A stretch of DNA of 64,000 nucleotides from JBMTVN01 sp046047235 (lineage in GTDB: Bacteria > Verrucomicrobiota > Verrucomicrobiia > Limisphaerales > JAHDYP01): positions 21,232-85,231 of the forward strand of contig JBJOII010000002.1 of NCBI GenBank assembly GCA_046047235.1. Direction: 5' to 3'. Made by a program: the position numbers and the translations under genes. This document shows positions 24,668 to 32,783 of the stretch, piece after piece (within the stretch, counting starts at the first letter, position 1; every line of letters begins with the position of its first letter). The notes under the pieces are model-generated. The model was not told the DNA's origin. It saw only the letters and a program-made list of their open reading frames with translations, and ran no database searches.

Positions 24668-26158
24668 TCAGTTTGCGAACTGGAGTTGTTGAAGATATGT
24701 GGACTCGAAGTTGGGGTCTTCGTGCAGGGAGACGTGCTGGATGCGGGCTCGCAATTGGGAGAAGGACCAGTCGGTATCGGGCGGGGAGAAGAGGAGGGCT
24801 TTGGCGCCGAGGAGGGCGGTGTTGCCGGCGGGGGAGATTTGTTTGATGGGGAGGGGGAGGAGGCCGATACGGATGGCACTTTGGCGGTTGATGTAGTTGC
24901 CGAAGGCGCCGGCGAGGTGGATATGGGTGATGGGGCCGAGGTGATGGGCTAGGAGTTCGAGGCCGGTGGCTACGGCGCCTTTGGCGAGTTGGAGTTCCCG
25001 GATATCGCGCTGGGTGAGCGAGACGGGGGGGGCGAGTTCCCAGGGCTGGCCGGTGGTGAGTTTCCCATTGGGGAGGATATGGCCGAGGTTGAGGCCGGTG
25101 GCGATGGCGTCGACGAGCCCGCTGCCGCAGATTCCGCGGGGTTGGCTGCCTCCGATGATGTGGCAGGACCAGCTGTTACTGGAGGCATTGACTTGGGAGA
25201 TGGCGCCGGTGGAGGCGCGCATGCCGTGGGAGATGCGGGCGCCTTCGAAAGCGGGGCCGGCGGCGGTGCCCGCGCAGATGAGCTTGTCGCGGTTACCGGC
25301 GATGATTTCCCCGTTGGTGCCGAGGTCGACGAGGGCCTGGACGGCGTCTTGTTGATGGAGGCGGGTGACGTGGAGGCCGGCGAGGATATCACTGCCGACG
25401 AAGCCGCCGAGGCAGGGGAGGAAGCGGATTTGGGTTGTGGGGGGCAGGGACCAGTCCAGGTCGGATGGGGTGAACTCAAGCAGGCCGAGATTGGGGGATT
25501 CGAAGGGGGCGTGGGCGAGAGGGGTGGGGTCGATTCCGCCGAAGAAGTGGTGCATCGCGGTGTTTCCGACGATGAGGATGTGGTGGAGGTTGGGGAGTTG
25601 GCTGGAGTGGTGGGTGAGGAGCGATTGGATGAGTTGGTAGATTTCGTTGCGGATGAGTTGGGTGAGATTCTTGGCGCCGTGATGGGCGGTGGCGAATTCC
25701 ACCCGGGTCATGATATCGGCCCCGTGGCGGGCTTGGGGGTTGAGGGCGGTGGAGGAGGCGAGGACTTCGCCGGACTGGAGGTTAAGGAGTTGGGCGGCGA
25801 GCGTGGTGGTGCCGAGGTCGATGGCGATACCGAGTCCGTGGGAGGGGGTGAATTCGAAGTGTTGTTCGTCGGAGAGGATGGTGGTTTCCCACTGGGCGAG
25901 TTCGAGAGTGAGGTTGGAGGTGAGTGTGGCCTGGCAGGCGAGTCGCCAGCCTGCCTGGATGGCTTGGGGGGTGAGGAGTTGTTGGTCGGCTGGAGTGACC
26001 GGGAGTTCACCTTGGATTACTTTCACCCGGCAGCCACGGCAGCGTCCGCGTCCACCGCAGGGGAATTCGGCGCCGGCGTTGAAGAGGACATCCTGGAGGG
26101 GGGTATTGGGCGGCAGGTCGAGCGTCTGGCCGGATGGTTCGAGATGAAGGGAGGGCAT
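24668..26158 (-). CDS. RACo-type reductive activator of corrinoid protein (2Fe-2S plus ASKHA)
   Basis: The 496-residue protein starts with a plant-type ferredoxin domain whose [2Fe-2S] ligands are C34, C40, C43 and C75. The remainder is an ASKHA/DUF4445 ATPase-like domain with G-I-A-I-D-L-G-T-T-T (phosphate 1), V-G-N-T-A-M-H, D-L-G-T-N-G-E-I (phosphate 2) and L-A-G-A-F-G-N-Y. This is the architecture of RACo/RamA-like activators, which use electrons and ATP to reduce inactive Co(II) corrinoid to Co(I). At under 500 residues it is shorter than RACo of about 600 residues, with little room for the linker domain. It is the last gene of the five-gene minus-strand corrinoid operon, 6 bp after the radical SAM gene. 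Confidence 0.88.
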   Translation of the reverse strand: MPSLHLEPSGQTLDLPPNTPLQDVLFNAGAEFPCGGRGRCRGCRVKVIQGELPVTPADQQLLTPQAIQAGWRLACQATLTSNLTLELAQWETTILSDEQHFEFTPSHGLGIAIDLGTTTLAAQLLNLQSGEVLASSTALNPQARHGADIMTRVEFATAHHGAKNLTQLIRNEIYQLIQSLLTHHSSQLPNLHHILIVGNTAMHHFFGGIDPTPLAHAPFESPNLGLLEFTPSDLDWSLPPTTQIRFLPCLGGFVGSDILAGLHVTRLHQQDAVQALVDLGTNGEIIAGNRDKLICAGTAAGPAFEGARISHGMRASTGAISQVNASSNSWSCHIIGGSQPRGICGSGLVDAIATGLNLGHILPNGKLTTGQPWELAPPVSLTQRDIRELQLAKGAVATGLELLAHHLGPITHIHLAGAFGNYINRQSAIRIGLLPLPIKQISPAGNTALLGAKALLFSPPDTDWSFSQLRARIQHVSLHEDPNFESTYLQQLQFAN

Positions 26159-26164
26159 GGGGGT

Positions 26165-27637
26165 TTAGAGGGCGAGGGACATGCGGCGGAAGTGGTAACC
26201 GATGATGAGGAGTTCGACTGCGTGGGGGAATTGTTTCGGGCGGGTGAGGAGGGTGGAGAGCATGGTTTGCCAGTAGGCACGGCGGCCGCGGTGCCAGACG
26301 CCGAGGAGCCAGAGGGATTTGATGAAGGCTTTGATGTCTGCGGTAGAGAGGCCGAGAGTGGGTCCGGTGGGGCGGTGTTGTTTGAGGAAGGTGCGGATGC
26401 GTTGGGCGTAGTTTTTGGGTTCGTAGAGTCGGCGCATGAGTTCGCGGTAACCGTTTTGGAGAAACTCGCGGTCGAGGATGGGCTTGAAGTTCAGGGCGGC
26501 GTCGGTGTTGTTGCCGGTGCTTTCGTTCTCGAGTCGGCCTTCGCGCATGAGGCGTTGGTAGAGGCGCGTTTGGGGGAGGGCGGTGAGGAGGCCGACCATG
26601 GCGGTGACGACGCCGGAGTGCTGGATGAATTCGAACTGACGTTTGAAGATATCCTGGGGGTCATGATCGAAGCCGACGATGAATCCGCCCATGACCTCGA
26701 GTCCGGCTTGCTGGAGGGTTTGGACGGCGCGGATGAGGTTGCGGCCGCGGTTGAGGAGTTTGCGGCATTCCTGGAGGCTTTCGAGGGAAGGGGTTTCGAT
26801 GCCGACGAAGACCTTTTTGAAGCCGGCCTGGACCATGAGGGAGCAGAGTTCGGGGTCATCGGCGAGGTTGACTGAGGCTTCCGTGAGGAAGCCGAGGGGG
26901 GAGCGGGTTTGCTGGCGCCACTGGATGAGGGCGCGGAGGAGGGTTTTGGTATGGTTACGGTTTCCGATGAAATTGTCATCGACGATGAAGACCATGTCGC
27001 GCCAGCCGGCGTTTTGGAGAGTTTCGAGTTCGGCCAGCAGTTGGTTTGGGGCTTTTGTGCGGGGGATGCGGCCGTTCATGACGATGATATCGCAGAACTC
27101 GCAGTCGTAGGGGCAGCCGCGGGAGAACTGGACTGCCATGGTGGCGTAGTGTTTGAGGTTAACGAGGTCCCAGCGGGGGATGGGGACGGCGGACATGGGT
27201 GGGCGGGTGGCGGGCTGGTATTGGGGCTGGGGGGAGTGGTTTTGCAGGTCTTGGACGAGGGCGGGGAGGATTTCTTCGGCTTCACCGAGGACGCGGTGTT
27301 GGATTTCCGGGAAGAGGTTGGGGGAGGCGGTAAACAGGGGGCCTCCGGCGACGATGGGGGTTTGGAACTTCTGGCAGCGTTGGATGATGGAGGGGATGGC
27401 TGATTTATGGACGAGCATGGCGCTGAGGAAGACGTAGTCGGCCCACTGGATATCTTCATCGCGGAGGGTTTCCACGTTCATATCGGCGAGGCGGAGGTTC
27501 CAGTCTTTGGGGAGGAGGGCGGCGACGGTGAGCAGGCCGAGCGGGGGGAAGGCGGCGCGTTTGGAGACGAAGGGCAGGACGTGGCGGAAGCTCCAGAACG
27601 TATCTGGCGTGGGGGGGCTGAGGAGGAGGATGTTCAT
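26165..27637 (-). CDS. B12-binding-domain radical SAM protein
   Basis: The 490-residue protein has an N-terminal Rossmann-like B12-binding-type domain (about 1-135; no D-x-H-x-x-G motif, as usual in this family). The radical SAM core has the cluster motif C175-x3-C179-x2-C182 in R-G-C-P-Y-D-C-E-F-C-D. The C-terminal part resembles DUF4070 and has a F-H/Y-R-rich end. The same overall architecture is found in the hopanoid methylase HpnP and in many uncharacterised enzymes. It lies inside a corrinoid methyl-transfer operon, 45 bp after the UroD-type gene and 6 bp before the RACo gene. It could methylate an unactivated carbon or process the methyl donor; the substrate is unknown. Confidence 0.85.
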   Translation of the reverse strand: MNILLLSPPTPDTFWSFRHVLPFVSKRAAFPPLGLLTVAALLPKDWNLRLADMNVETLRDEDIQWADYVFLSAMLVHKSAIPSIIQRCQKFQTPIVAGGPLFTASPNLFPEIQHRVLGEAEEILPALVQDLQNHSPQPQYQPATRPPMSAVPIPRWDLVNLKHYATMAVQFSRGCPYDCEFCDIIVMNGRIPRTKAPNQLLAELETLQNAGWRDMVFIVDDNFIGNRNHTKTLLRALIQWRQQTRSPLGFLTEASVNLADDPELCSLMVQAGFKKVFVGIETPSLESLQECRKLLNRGRNLIRAVQTLQQAGLEVMGGFIVGFDHDPQDIFKRQFEFIQHSGVVTAMVGLLTALPQTRLYQRLMREGRLENESTGNNTDAALNFKPILDREFLQNGYRELMRRLYEPKNYAQRIRTFLKQHRPTGPTLGLSTADIKAFIKSLWLLGVWHRGRRAYWQTMLSTLLTRPKQFPHAVELLIIGYHFRRMSLAL

Positions 27638-27648
27638 GGGGCGGGAGG

Positions 27649-27680
27649 GGGGTGAGAGGTGAGAGGTGGGAGAGGGGGGA
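27649..27680. repeat. Short heptad repeat inside the corrinoid operon
   Basis: GGTGAGA, GGTGAGA, GGTGGGA follow each other in the 45-bp gap between two operon genes. This is the same period of seven as the longer arrays at 31.4, 35.0, 39.0 and 54.5 kb. Confidence 0.5.
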
Positions 27681-27682
27681 GG

Positions 27683-28696
27683 TTAGGGTTGGTGATGGTG
27701 GGCGTATTGGCAGAGGGCTTGGAGGTTGGCGTGGGGTGTATCGCGGGGGATTTCGCAACCGGCGCCGACGATGAAGCGGGGGCCGGCTTCCTGGTGGCAC
27801 TGGTGGATGGTTTGAGTGATGGTGTTGGGGTCGCTATCCCGGATGATTTTGACGGGGTTGACGTTGCCGAGGAGGATTTGGTTGGGGCCCATTTGGTGGC
27901 GGCCGGCCTGGATGGGTGAGGGGTAATCGAGGTCGACGATGGCGCAGCCGAGGGCGCCCATTTCCTTGAGGGCGAATGAGGTATTGCCGCAGATATGGAG
28001 TCGGGTGCGGCCGCCCATGGCGTGGATACCATCGATGAGTTTTTTTTCGTAGGGCCAGACGAAGTCTTTGTAGAAGCGCGGGCCGATGAGGGAGGCGGCG
28101 GCGTCGCCGATCCCGATGAGGTCAGCGCCGGCGTCGAGCTGGGCTTTGGCGAAGCGGAGTTCCATATCGACGACGAACTCGAACAGGTCCTGGACGAACG
28201 TGGGGTCATCGAAGAAATCTAGCATGACCGTGTTGATTCCGCGAAGGTCGGCGGCTTCGGCGATGGGGCCTTCGATCCAGCCTTCGACGAGGAGGTCATT
28301 ACCGACGCGCTTTTTGAGTTCGGCGACGGCGTTGACGCCATTGTGCATGCGGCCTCCGCCGAGGGGGTTGGGGGTTTTGAGGGAGGCGAGTTTGGTTTTA
28401 TTGGCGAGGAGGGCGTTGGATTCGACGAGGGCGACGGGGGTGGATTCGAAGAACTCGACGGCGGCCCCGCAGTCGGCGGCTTCGCGGGCGGGGTCGGACA
28501 TGGTATTGACGTAATCGAAGCCGAATTGTTCGGCGGTACGGACTTGGCCTTCGGCGAGCGTTTTGAAGTCGGTGCAATATTTTCGGTAGGGGGTGCCGAT
28601 GAGGTCGGCGGCGAACATCATTGTGATGGGCATGAGGGGGAGGCGATCGACGGGTTGGCCGTCGAGGTGGGCGAGGATGCGTTCTTTGGGGGTCAT
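27683..28696 (-). CDS. UroD-family corrinoid/CoM-type methyltransferase
   Basis: The 337-residue protein belongs to the uroporphyrinogen decarboxylase superfamily branch of MtaA/MtbA/CmuA-type methyltransferases. It has the zinc motif H234-x-C236 in L-H-I-C-G-N and the distal C314 in G-A-G-C-E-I-P, the His-Cys-Cys set that activates a thiol or holds zinc in these enzymes. True haem-pathway HemE lacks this motif set, so a HemE call is unlikely. The start ATG overlaps the stop of the homocysteine-methyltransferase gene by 4 bp. It probably moves a methyl group to or from the corrinoid protein encoded two genes upstream. Acceptor or donor is not determinable from sequence. Confidence 0.87.
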   Translation of the reverse strand: MTPKERILAHLDGQPVDRLPLMPITMMFAADLIGTPYRKYCTDFKTLAEGQVRTAEQFGFDYVNTMSDPAREAADCGAAVEFFESTPVALVESNALLANKTKLASLKTPNPLGGGRMHNGVNAVAELKKRVGNDLLVEGWIEGPIAEAADLRGINTVMLDFFDDPTFVQDLFEFVVDMELRFAKAQLDAGADLIGIGDAAASLIGPRFYKDFVWPYEKKLIDGIHAMGGRTRLHICGNTSFALKEMGALGCAIVDLDYPSPIQAGRHQMGPNQILLGNVNPVKIIRDSDPNTITQTIHQCHQEAGPRFIVGAGCEIPRDTPHANLQALCQYAHHHQP

Positions 28697-29586
28697 GGGT
28701 CGGTGGTGGGTGTGGAGGTTTGGCGGGCTTGGAGGAGGGCTTGGATGAAGAGGGGGTTCGTGCCGCAGCAGCCGCCGATGAACGTGGCGCCGGCTTGTTG
28801 GAGGGCGGAGTAGTGGGAAGCGAACTGTTGGGGGGAGGTTGTGTAGGTGGCTTGTCCGTTGACCATTTCGGGGAGGCCGGCGTTGGCTTTGATCCAGACG
28901 GGGAGGTGGGTGGCGGATTTGAGGCGTTGGGTGAGGGGGATGAAGTTGGCGATACCCTGGCCGCAGTTGGAGCCGATGGCATTGGCGCCGGCCTCGGTGA
29001 GGATGGCGGCGATTTGTTCAGGGGTATTGCCCATCATGGTGCGGTCTTTGTTTTTGCCGGCATCGAAGACCATGCAGGCGACGATGGGCAGGCTGGTGGT
29101 TTTGGCGGCGGTGATGGCTATGCGGGCTTCTTGGGGGTCGGACATGGTTTCGATGACGAGGGCATCGACGCCGCCTTCGGCGAGGGCTTGGGCTTGTTCT
29201 GCGAAGGCTTTGAGGAGGGTATCGGGGGTGATGTCGCCGGTCAGCAGCATTTTACCGGAGGGGCCGATACTGCCGAAGACGCGGGCGTGGTTTTGGGCGG
29301 CGGAGCGGGAGATTTGGGCTCCGAGCCGGTTGATTTCGGAGGCTTCGTTTTCGAGTCCGGCTTCGGCGAGGCGGGGTTGGGAGGCGCCGAAGGTATTGGT
29401 GAGGATAATTTCGCTACCGGCGTCGACGTAGAGTTTAGCGACTTCGAGGACGCGGTCGGGGTGGGTGAGGTTCCAGGCGTCGGGGAATTCGCCCAGTTGG
29501 AGTCCGCGGGCTTGCAGTTGGGTGCCCCAGGCGCCGTCGGTGATGACGGGCGAGCTGGAGGTTACGAGTTGATTCCACCAGCTCAT
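28693..29586 (-). CDS. Homocysteine S-methyltransferase family protein
   Basis: The 297-residue protein (start M-S-W-W-N-Q-L at 29586; an in-frame extension to 29754 would overlap the upstream gene and is rejected) is a TIM-barrel Hcy methyltransferase. It has D-G-A-W-G-T-Q-L at the N-terminus, and the zinc Cys set C208 (S-N-C-G-Q-G) plus C273-C274 (G-G-C-C-G-T-N-P). The family includes the N-terminal module of MetH, MmuM and BHMT. As a stand-alone domain next to a corrinoid protein it probably transfers the methyl group from methyl-cobalamin to homocysteine, or to another thiol. It is the second gene of the operon, 16 bp after the corrinoid protein. Confidence 0.9.
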   Translation of the reverse strand: MSWWNQLVTSSSPVITDGAWGTQLQARGLQLGEFPDAWNLTHPDRVLEVAKLYVDAGSEIILTNTFGASQPRLAEAGLENEASEINRLGAQISRSAAQNHARVFGSIGPSGKMLLTGDITPDTLLKAFAEQAQALAEGGVDALVIETMSDPQEARIAITAAKTTSLPIVACMVFDAGKNKDRTMMGNTPEQIAAILTEAGANAIGSNCGQGIANFIPLTQRLKSATHLPVWIKANAGLPEMVNGQATYTTSPQQFASHYSALQQAGATFIGGCCGTNPLFIQALLQARQTSTPTTDP

Positions 29587-29602
29587 GATTTGGTCCTGGG
29601 GT

Positions 29603-30253
29603 TTACGCAGCTTCCTTGGTGATACCGAGCACTTTACGGGCAAGGTTGACGGCTTCGACGGCATTTTCGCTGTAGCCATCGGCGCCGATTTCCGTGGCGA
29701 AGCGGTTGGTGATGGGTGCGCCACCGATGAGGATTTTGACTTGGTCGCGGACACCGGCGGCTTTGAGGGCTTCGATGGTGACGCGCATGGAGTTCATGGT
29801 GGTGGTGAGGAGGGCGGACATGGCGATGAGGTTGACGCCTTTATCGCGGACGGCGGTGACGAATTTTTGGGGGTCGACATCGACGCCGAGGTCGAGGACT
29901 TCGAAGCCGCCGCCTTCGAGCATGGAGGCGACGAGGTTTTTACCGATATCGTGGAGGTCACCTTTGACGGAGCCGATGGCAACGGTTCCGACGGGTTTAG
30001 CGCCGGAGGCGGCGAGGAGGGGGCGGATGAGTTCGAGGGCGGATTTCATGGCCCGGGCGGAGAGGAGGAGTTCGGGCACGAAGTAATCGCAGCGTTCGAA
30101 GCGTTGGCCGACCTCGTCCATGGCAGGGGCCATGTATTTATTGACTAGGCTGACGGGGCTGGTGTTTTCCTCGAGGGCCTGTTCGGTGATGGAACGGGCG
30201 GCTTGGGCGTCGCCTTCTACGATTGCGTTGAAGAGGTTTTGTAGGTCCGCCAT
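29603..30253 (-). CDS. Corrinoid (B12-binding) methyl-carrier protein
   Basis: The 216-residue protein has an N-terminal four-helix cap (about 1-85) and a Rossmann B12-binding domain. The lower-ligand motif is D99-x-H101-x-x-G104 in K-G-D-L-H-D-I-G-K-N. The family includes MtbC, MtaC, MttC and the MetH cobalamin module. The His displaces the dimethylbenzimidazole tail and binds cobalt. It opens a minus-strand operon encoding two methyltransferases, a B12-type radical SAM and a reductive activator, so it is the shuttle of that system. The 128-bp gap to the divergent aldo/keto reductase gene must hold the operon promoter. Confidence 0.93.
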   Translation of the reverse strand: MADLQNLFNAIVEGDAQAARSITEQALEENTSPVSLVNKYMAPAMDEVGQRFERCDYFVPELLLSARAMKSALELIRPLLAASGAKPVGTVAIGSVKGDLHDIGKNLVASMLEGGGFEVLDLGVDVDPQKFVTAVRDKGVNLIAMSALLTTTMNSMRVTIEALKAAGVRDQVKILIGGAPITNRFATEIGADGYSENAVEAVNLARKVLGITKEAA

Positions 30254-30302
30254 AAGCGATGGGTGGGGTTAAGTTCCCTTTTTTGCTACGGTGCGATAAG
30301 CG

Positions 30303-30332
30303 TTGACGCAAGCCAATTCGGCTCTTCATTAT
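30303..30332 (+). promoter_or_regulatory. Sigma70-like promoter candidate for the aldo/keto reductase gene
   Basis: TTGACG at 30303-30308 and CATTAT at 30327-30332 are separated by 18 bases, 50 bp before the ATG at 30382. A strong ribosome site GGAGGT at 30368-30373 follows. Confidence 0.45.
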
Positions 30333-30381
30333 CCCGAACAATCCACCGGAAGAATTCCATGATCATTGGAGGTCTAATGTT

Positions 30382-31278
30382 ATGAATACGAAGCATTTCA
30401 GTCGGCGTGACTTTTTGCGGAGTTCGGCAGCGGTTGCGGGTATGGCGATCTATGGGGCGGGGTCGGTTTGGGCGGCGAAGCGGACGGCGGTGGACCAGGT
30501 GGAGTTGGGGGCGAGCGGGTTGCGGGTGAGCCGCTTGGGAATTGGGACTGGTAGCAACAGTGGTCAGGTGCAGGAGGCATTGGGTCGGGAGGGTTTTAAC
30601 CGTTTGGTGCGGCATGCGTATGACCGGGGGATTACGTTGATTGACACGGCGAAGTCGTATCGGACGCATGGGTGGATTGGGGGAGCGATCAAGGGGTTGC
30701 CGCGGGAGAAGTTATTTATTCAGTCGAAGATAGGGGGCAGGCCGGAGGATGCGCTGTCGATGATTGATGATTTTCGGAAGGTGTATGACACGGACTATGT
30801 GGACAGCGTGCTGGTGCACTATGTGTATACGCGGGATTGGGTTGAGGAGCGGAAGCGGGTGATGGAGGCGATTTGGACGGCGCAGGAGCGGCAGTGGGTG
30901 AAGGTGCGGGGGGTGTCGTGTCATAGTTTGCCCGCGTTGGAGCAGGCGCAGGAGACTGCGTGGAATCAGGTGCATTTGGTGCGGATGAATCCGATGGGGG
31001 CGTATATGGACACCCCGAAGGAGGAGGGGAACGTGACGAGCAATGAGTCGCACGTTTCGGCGGTGGAGGAGCAGGTGCGGGCGATGCGGGCGAAGGGGCG
31101 GGGGATTATTGGGATGAAGCTGATTGGGAATGGTGATTTTACGCAACCGGAGCAGCGGGAGCGGTCAATCCGTTATGTGATGCAGTCGGGTTTATGCGAT
31201 GCGGTAGTGATTGGGGTGAAGAGTCCGGCGGAGATTGACGAGGCGATTGAGCGGATTGACCGGGCGTTGGTGGGGTAG
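30382..31278 (+). CDS. Tat-exported aldo/keto reductase
   Basis: The 298-residue protein carries a twin-arginine signal (S-R-R-D-F-L-R followed by a hydrophobic stretch ending A-G-S-V-W-A-A). The catalytic aldo/keto reductase pieces are I-D-T-A-K-S-Y (Asp and Tyr), the Lys in F-I-Q-S-K-I-G and the His in L-V-H-Y-V. It is close to the usual 280-340 residues of the family. The family oxidises or reduces carbonyl and sugar substrates with NADP(H); export with a bound cofactor through Tat is common in Planctomycetes and Verrucomicrobia. GGAGGT lies 8 bp before ATG. Substrate unknown. Confidence 0.9.
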   Translation: MNTKHFSRRDFLRSSAAVAGMAIYGAGSVWAAKRTAVDQVELGASGLRVSRLGIGTGSNSGQVQEALGREGFNRLVRHAYDRGITLIDTAKSYRTHGWIGGAIKGLPREKLFIQSKIGGRPEDALSMIDDFRKVYDTDYVDSVLVHYVYTRDWVEERKRVMEAIWTAQERQWVKVRGVSCHSLPALEQAQETAWNQVHLVRMNPMGAYMDTPKEEGNVTSNESHVSAVEEQVRAMRAKGRGIIGMKLIGNGDFTQPEQRERSIRYVMQSGLCDAVVIGVKSPAEIDEAIERIDRALVG

Positions 31279-31417
31279 CAGCGCAGAGCGCGGAGGGCAG
31301 GAGAGGGGAAAGAGTAGAGGGGAGACAGGGGGACGCAGGAGTTGGGAACTCGTCACTGGGGTTAGGCGCTCTGCGAGAGAGAGCGGGGACTGTGGGGCGG
31401 ATATCGTAGATGGGAGG

Positions 31418-31466
31418 GAGATGGGAGATGGGAGATGGGAGATGGGAGATGGGAGATGGGAGATGC
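31418..31466. repeat. Heptad array GAGATGG x7
   Basis: Six exact GAGATGG units (31418-31459) and a final GAGATGC (31460-31466) sit between the converging ends of the aldo/keto reductase and secretin-like genes. The rest of the spacer 31279-31486 is purine-rich without a visible gene. Confidence 0.9.
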
Positions 31467-31486
31467 AAGGAGGGGTGGTGTCAGCG

Positions 31487-32332
31487 CTAGGGGATTTGGG
31501 GTGCGGGTTCGGGTTGGGCTGGGGTGGGTTGGACTTCGACGATGAGGGTGAGGTTGATGGAGGTGGAGTCGGGTTGGGTATAGGGGATGATATCAATTTT
31601 GAATCTGCCATCGCTGATTTGGCCTTGGCGTCCGGGGAGGGTTGTGAGTCTGGGGGCTGAGAGGACATTGATTCCTGCGAGGTGTTGGAAGGCTTCATTG
31701 AGGGCTTGGGCTTCATCGGCTGGGGTCACGGCGTAGAGTTCCGAGTGGTTGGCATTGGAGAGGAGTTCGTTGAGGCCGAGTTCAGAGACTGAGGCATCGG
31801 GGATGGAGACCAGTTTAGTTTCGATGAGGACCGTGCCATCGTCGAGGAGCGTGGGGGTGGCGAGGACGAAGGCGCGTTGACCGGGTTCGATTTCCCATCC
31901 GCCGGTGATGACCGTATCGGTGGAGTTCATGGGGATATTGCCGTTCATGCTTAGGGGGGCTGGGGCTGGGACTTCTGGGGCGGTCTCTTCGGGTGGTTGG
32001 GGGAAGGGGGGCAGGGAGGGTGGCTGGCGGTTAGGGTTGGGGGTTTGGTTTTGTTCGGCTTTGAGGCGTTTGAGTTCCGCGGAATCGGCGCGGAGTTTGG
32101 CGAGTTCGTTGGCTTTGGGCATGCGGCTTGCGAGTTCATCGTATTGGCTGCGGAGGGTAGTGAACTCGGACTGGAGTTTTTCGGCGCGCTGGATGGCGTC
32201 CGCCCATGCGTCTGATTCCTTGCGGAGGCTGGCGAGTTCTGCTCGGTCGGGGGCGAGGTAGAGCAAGGCAGCGATGCTGCCGATGAAGAGGGCGACCGTG
32301 TGGGAGAGGATACGGCTGAGGGCGGGGTTCAT
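31487..32332 (-). CDS. Membrane-anchored coiled-coil protein with secretin-like C-terminal domain
   Basis: The annotated start ATG at 32332 (M-N-P-A-L-S-R-I-L) gives 281 residues. A longer reading frame upstream only covers repeats and is rejected. One membrane segment (about 9-27) is followed by a coiled coil (about 30-95), a Pro-rich linker (about 100-125) and a beta-rich domain (about 135-270). The latter includes L-S-A-P-R-L-T-T-L-P-G-R-Q-G-Q-I, similar to the L-x-A-P-x-V-T-T-x-x-G-x-x-A block of secretin (GspD/PilQ) domains. It is far too short to form a secretin pore. I treat it as a hypothetical envelope protein of a family frequent in Verrucomicrobia. Confidence 0.7.
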   Translation of the reverse strand: MNPALSRILSHTVALFIGSIAALLYLAPDRAELASLRKESDAWADAIQRAEKLQSEFTTLRSQYDELASRMPKANELAKLRADSAELKRLKAEQNQTPNPNRQPPSLPPFPQPPEETAPEVPAPAPLSMNGNIPMNSTDTVITGGWEIEPGQRAFVLATPTLLDDGTVLIETKLVSIPDASVSELGLNELLSNANHSELYAVTPADEAQALNEAFQHLAGINVLSAPRLTTLPGRQGQISDGRFKIDIIPYTQPDSTSINLTLIVEVQPTPAQPEPAPQIP

Positions 32333-32783
32333 GGGCGTATGGTTTCGTCGGGTGACTGGTAGCTGTGTGTGTGGGTGGCGGCAAGTGCAAAGCGCGGAGG
32401 CTTGGATCAGGAGAGGGGAGAGGGGGGAGAGGAGAGAGTGGGGCGGGCGGTGCGGTAAGCGGGGGGGACGTGGGAGCTGACCTTTGGCCTCTATTCTTAA
32501 CCGCGAATGGACGCGAATGGACGCGAATGGACGCGAATGTTCATTGGGCAAGAAGATGGCTGGGCAAAGGGATGAGGCTGGAGGGTATTTGGAAGCACTA
32601 CAGCGCGGGTGGGGTCTGTGGGGCGATTGGGCGCCAACAGCTGACCTTTGGTTTTGGGGGTGTTTAGGGGTGTTGGAGGCTGTAGAAGCTTGGGCCGGGT
32701 TGGTTGGGGGCTTGCCGATGGGATGCATTTATGTTAGTGGAGTTCATGTCACTCCTGAACAGATTCAACATTGCTCACGTTCT
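32333..32783. other. Repeat-bearing intergenic spacer
   Basis: No gene is supported here. A purine-rich heptad-like stretch (GAGAGGG units, about 32411-32440) and a 10-bp tandem repeat (32498-32540) are present. In-frame extensions of both flanking genes cross it but translate only these repeats. The divergent promoters of the two flanking genes should lie here; I saw no clear one. Confidence 0.75.
32498..32540. repeat. Tandem GCGAATGGAC repeat, four units
   Basis: Three exact GCGAATGGAC units at 32501-32530 are preceded by ACC and followed by a fourth, GCGAATGTTC. The same 10-bp unit reappears at 56.9 kb, so it is a dispersed family. Confidence 0.9.

Noticed and set aside
24989..26875. 628-codon + strand open frame across the RACo and radical SAM genes
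   Set aside because: It is antisense to two clearly recognisable genes, has low-complexity Gly/Glu/Asp composition and no start context; a shadow of strand composition.
29587..29754. N-terminal extension of the Hcy-methyltransferase frame
   Set aside because: It overlaps the corrinoid-protein gene in another frame and is Ser/Pro/Lys-rich; the start is M-S-W-W at 29586.
30254..30381. Cobalamin riboswitch upstream of the corrinoid operon
   Set aside because: The gap is only about 128 bp, is shared with the divergent gene, and has no B12-box-like core.
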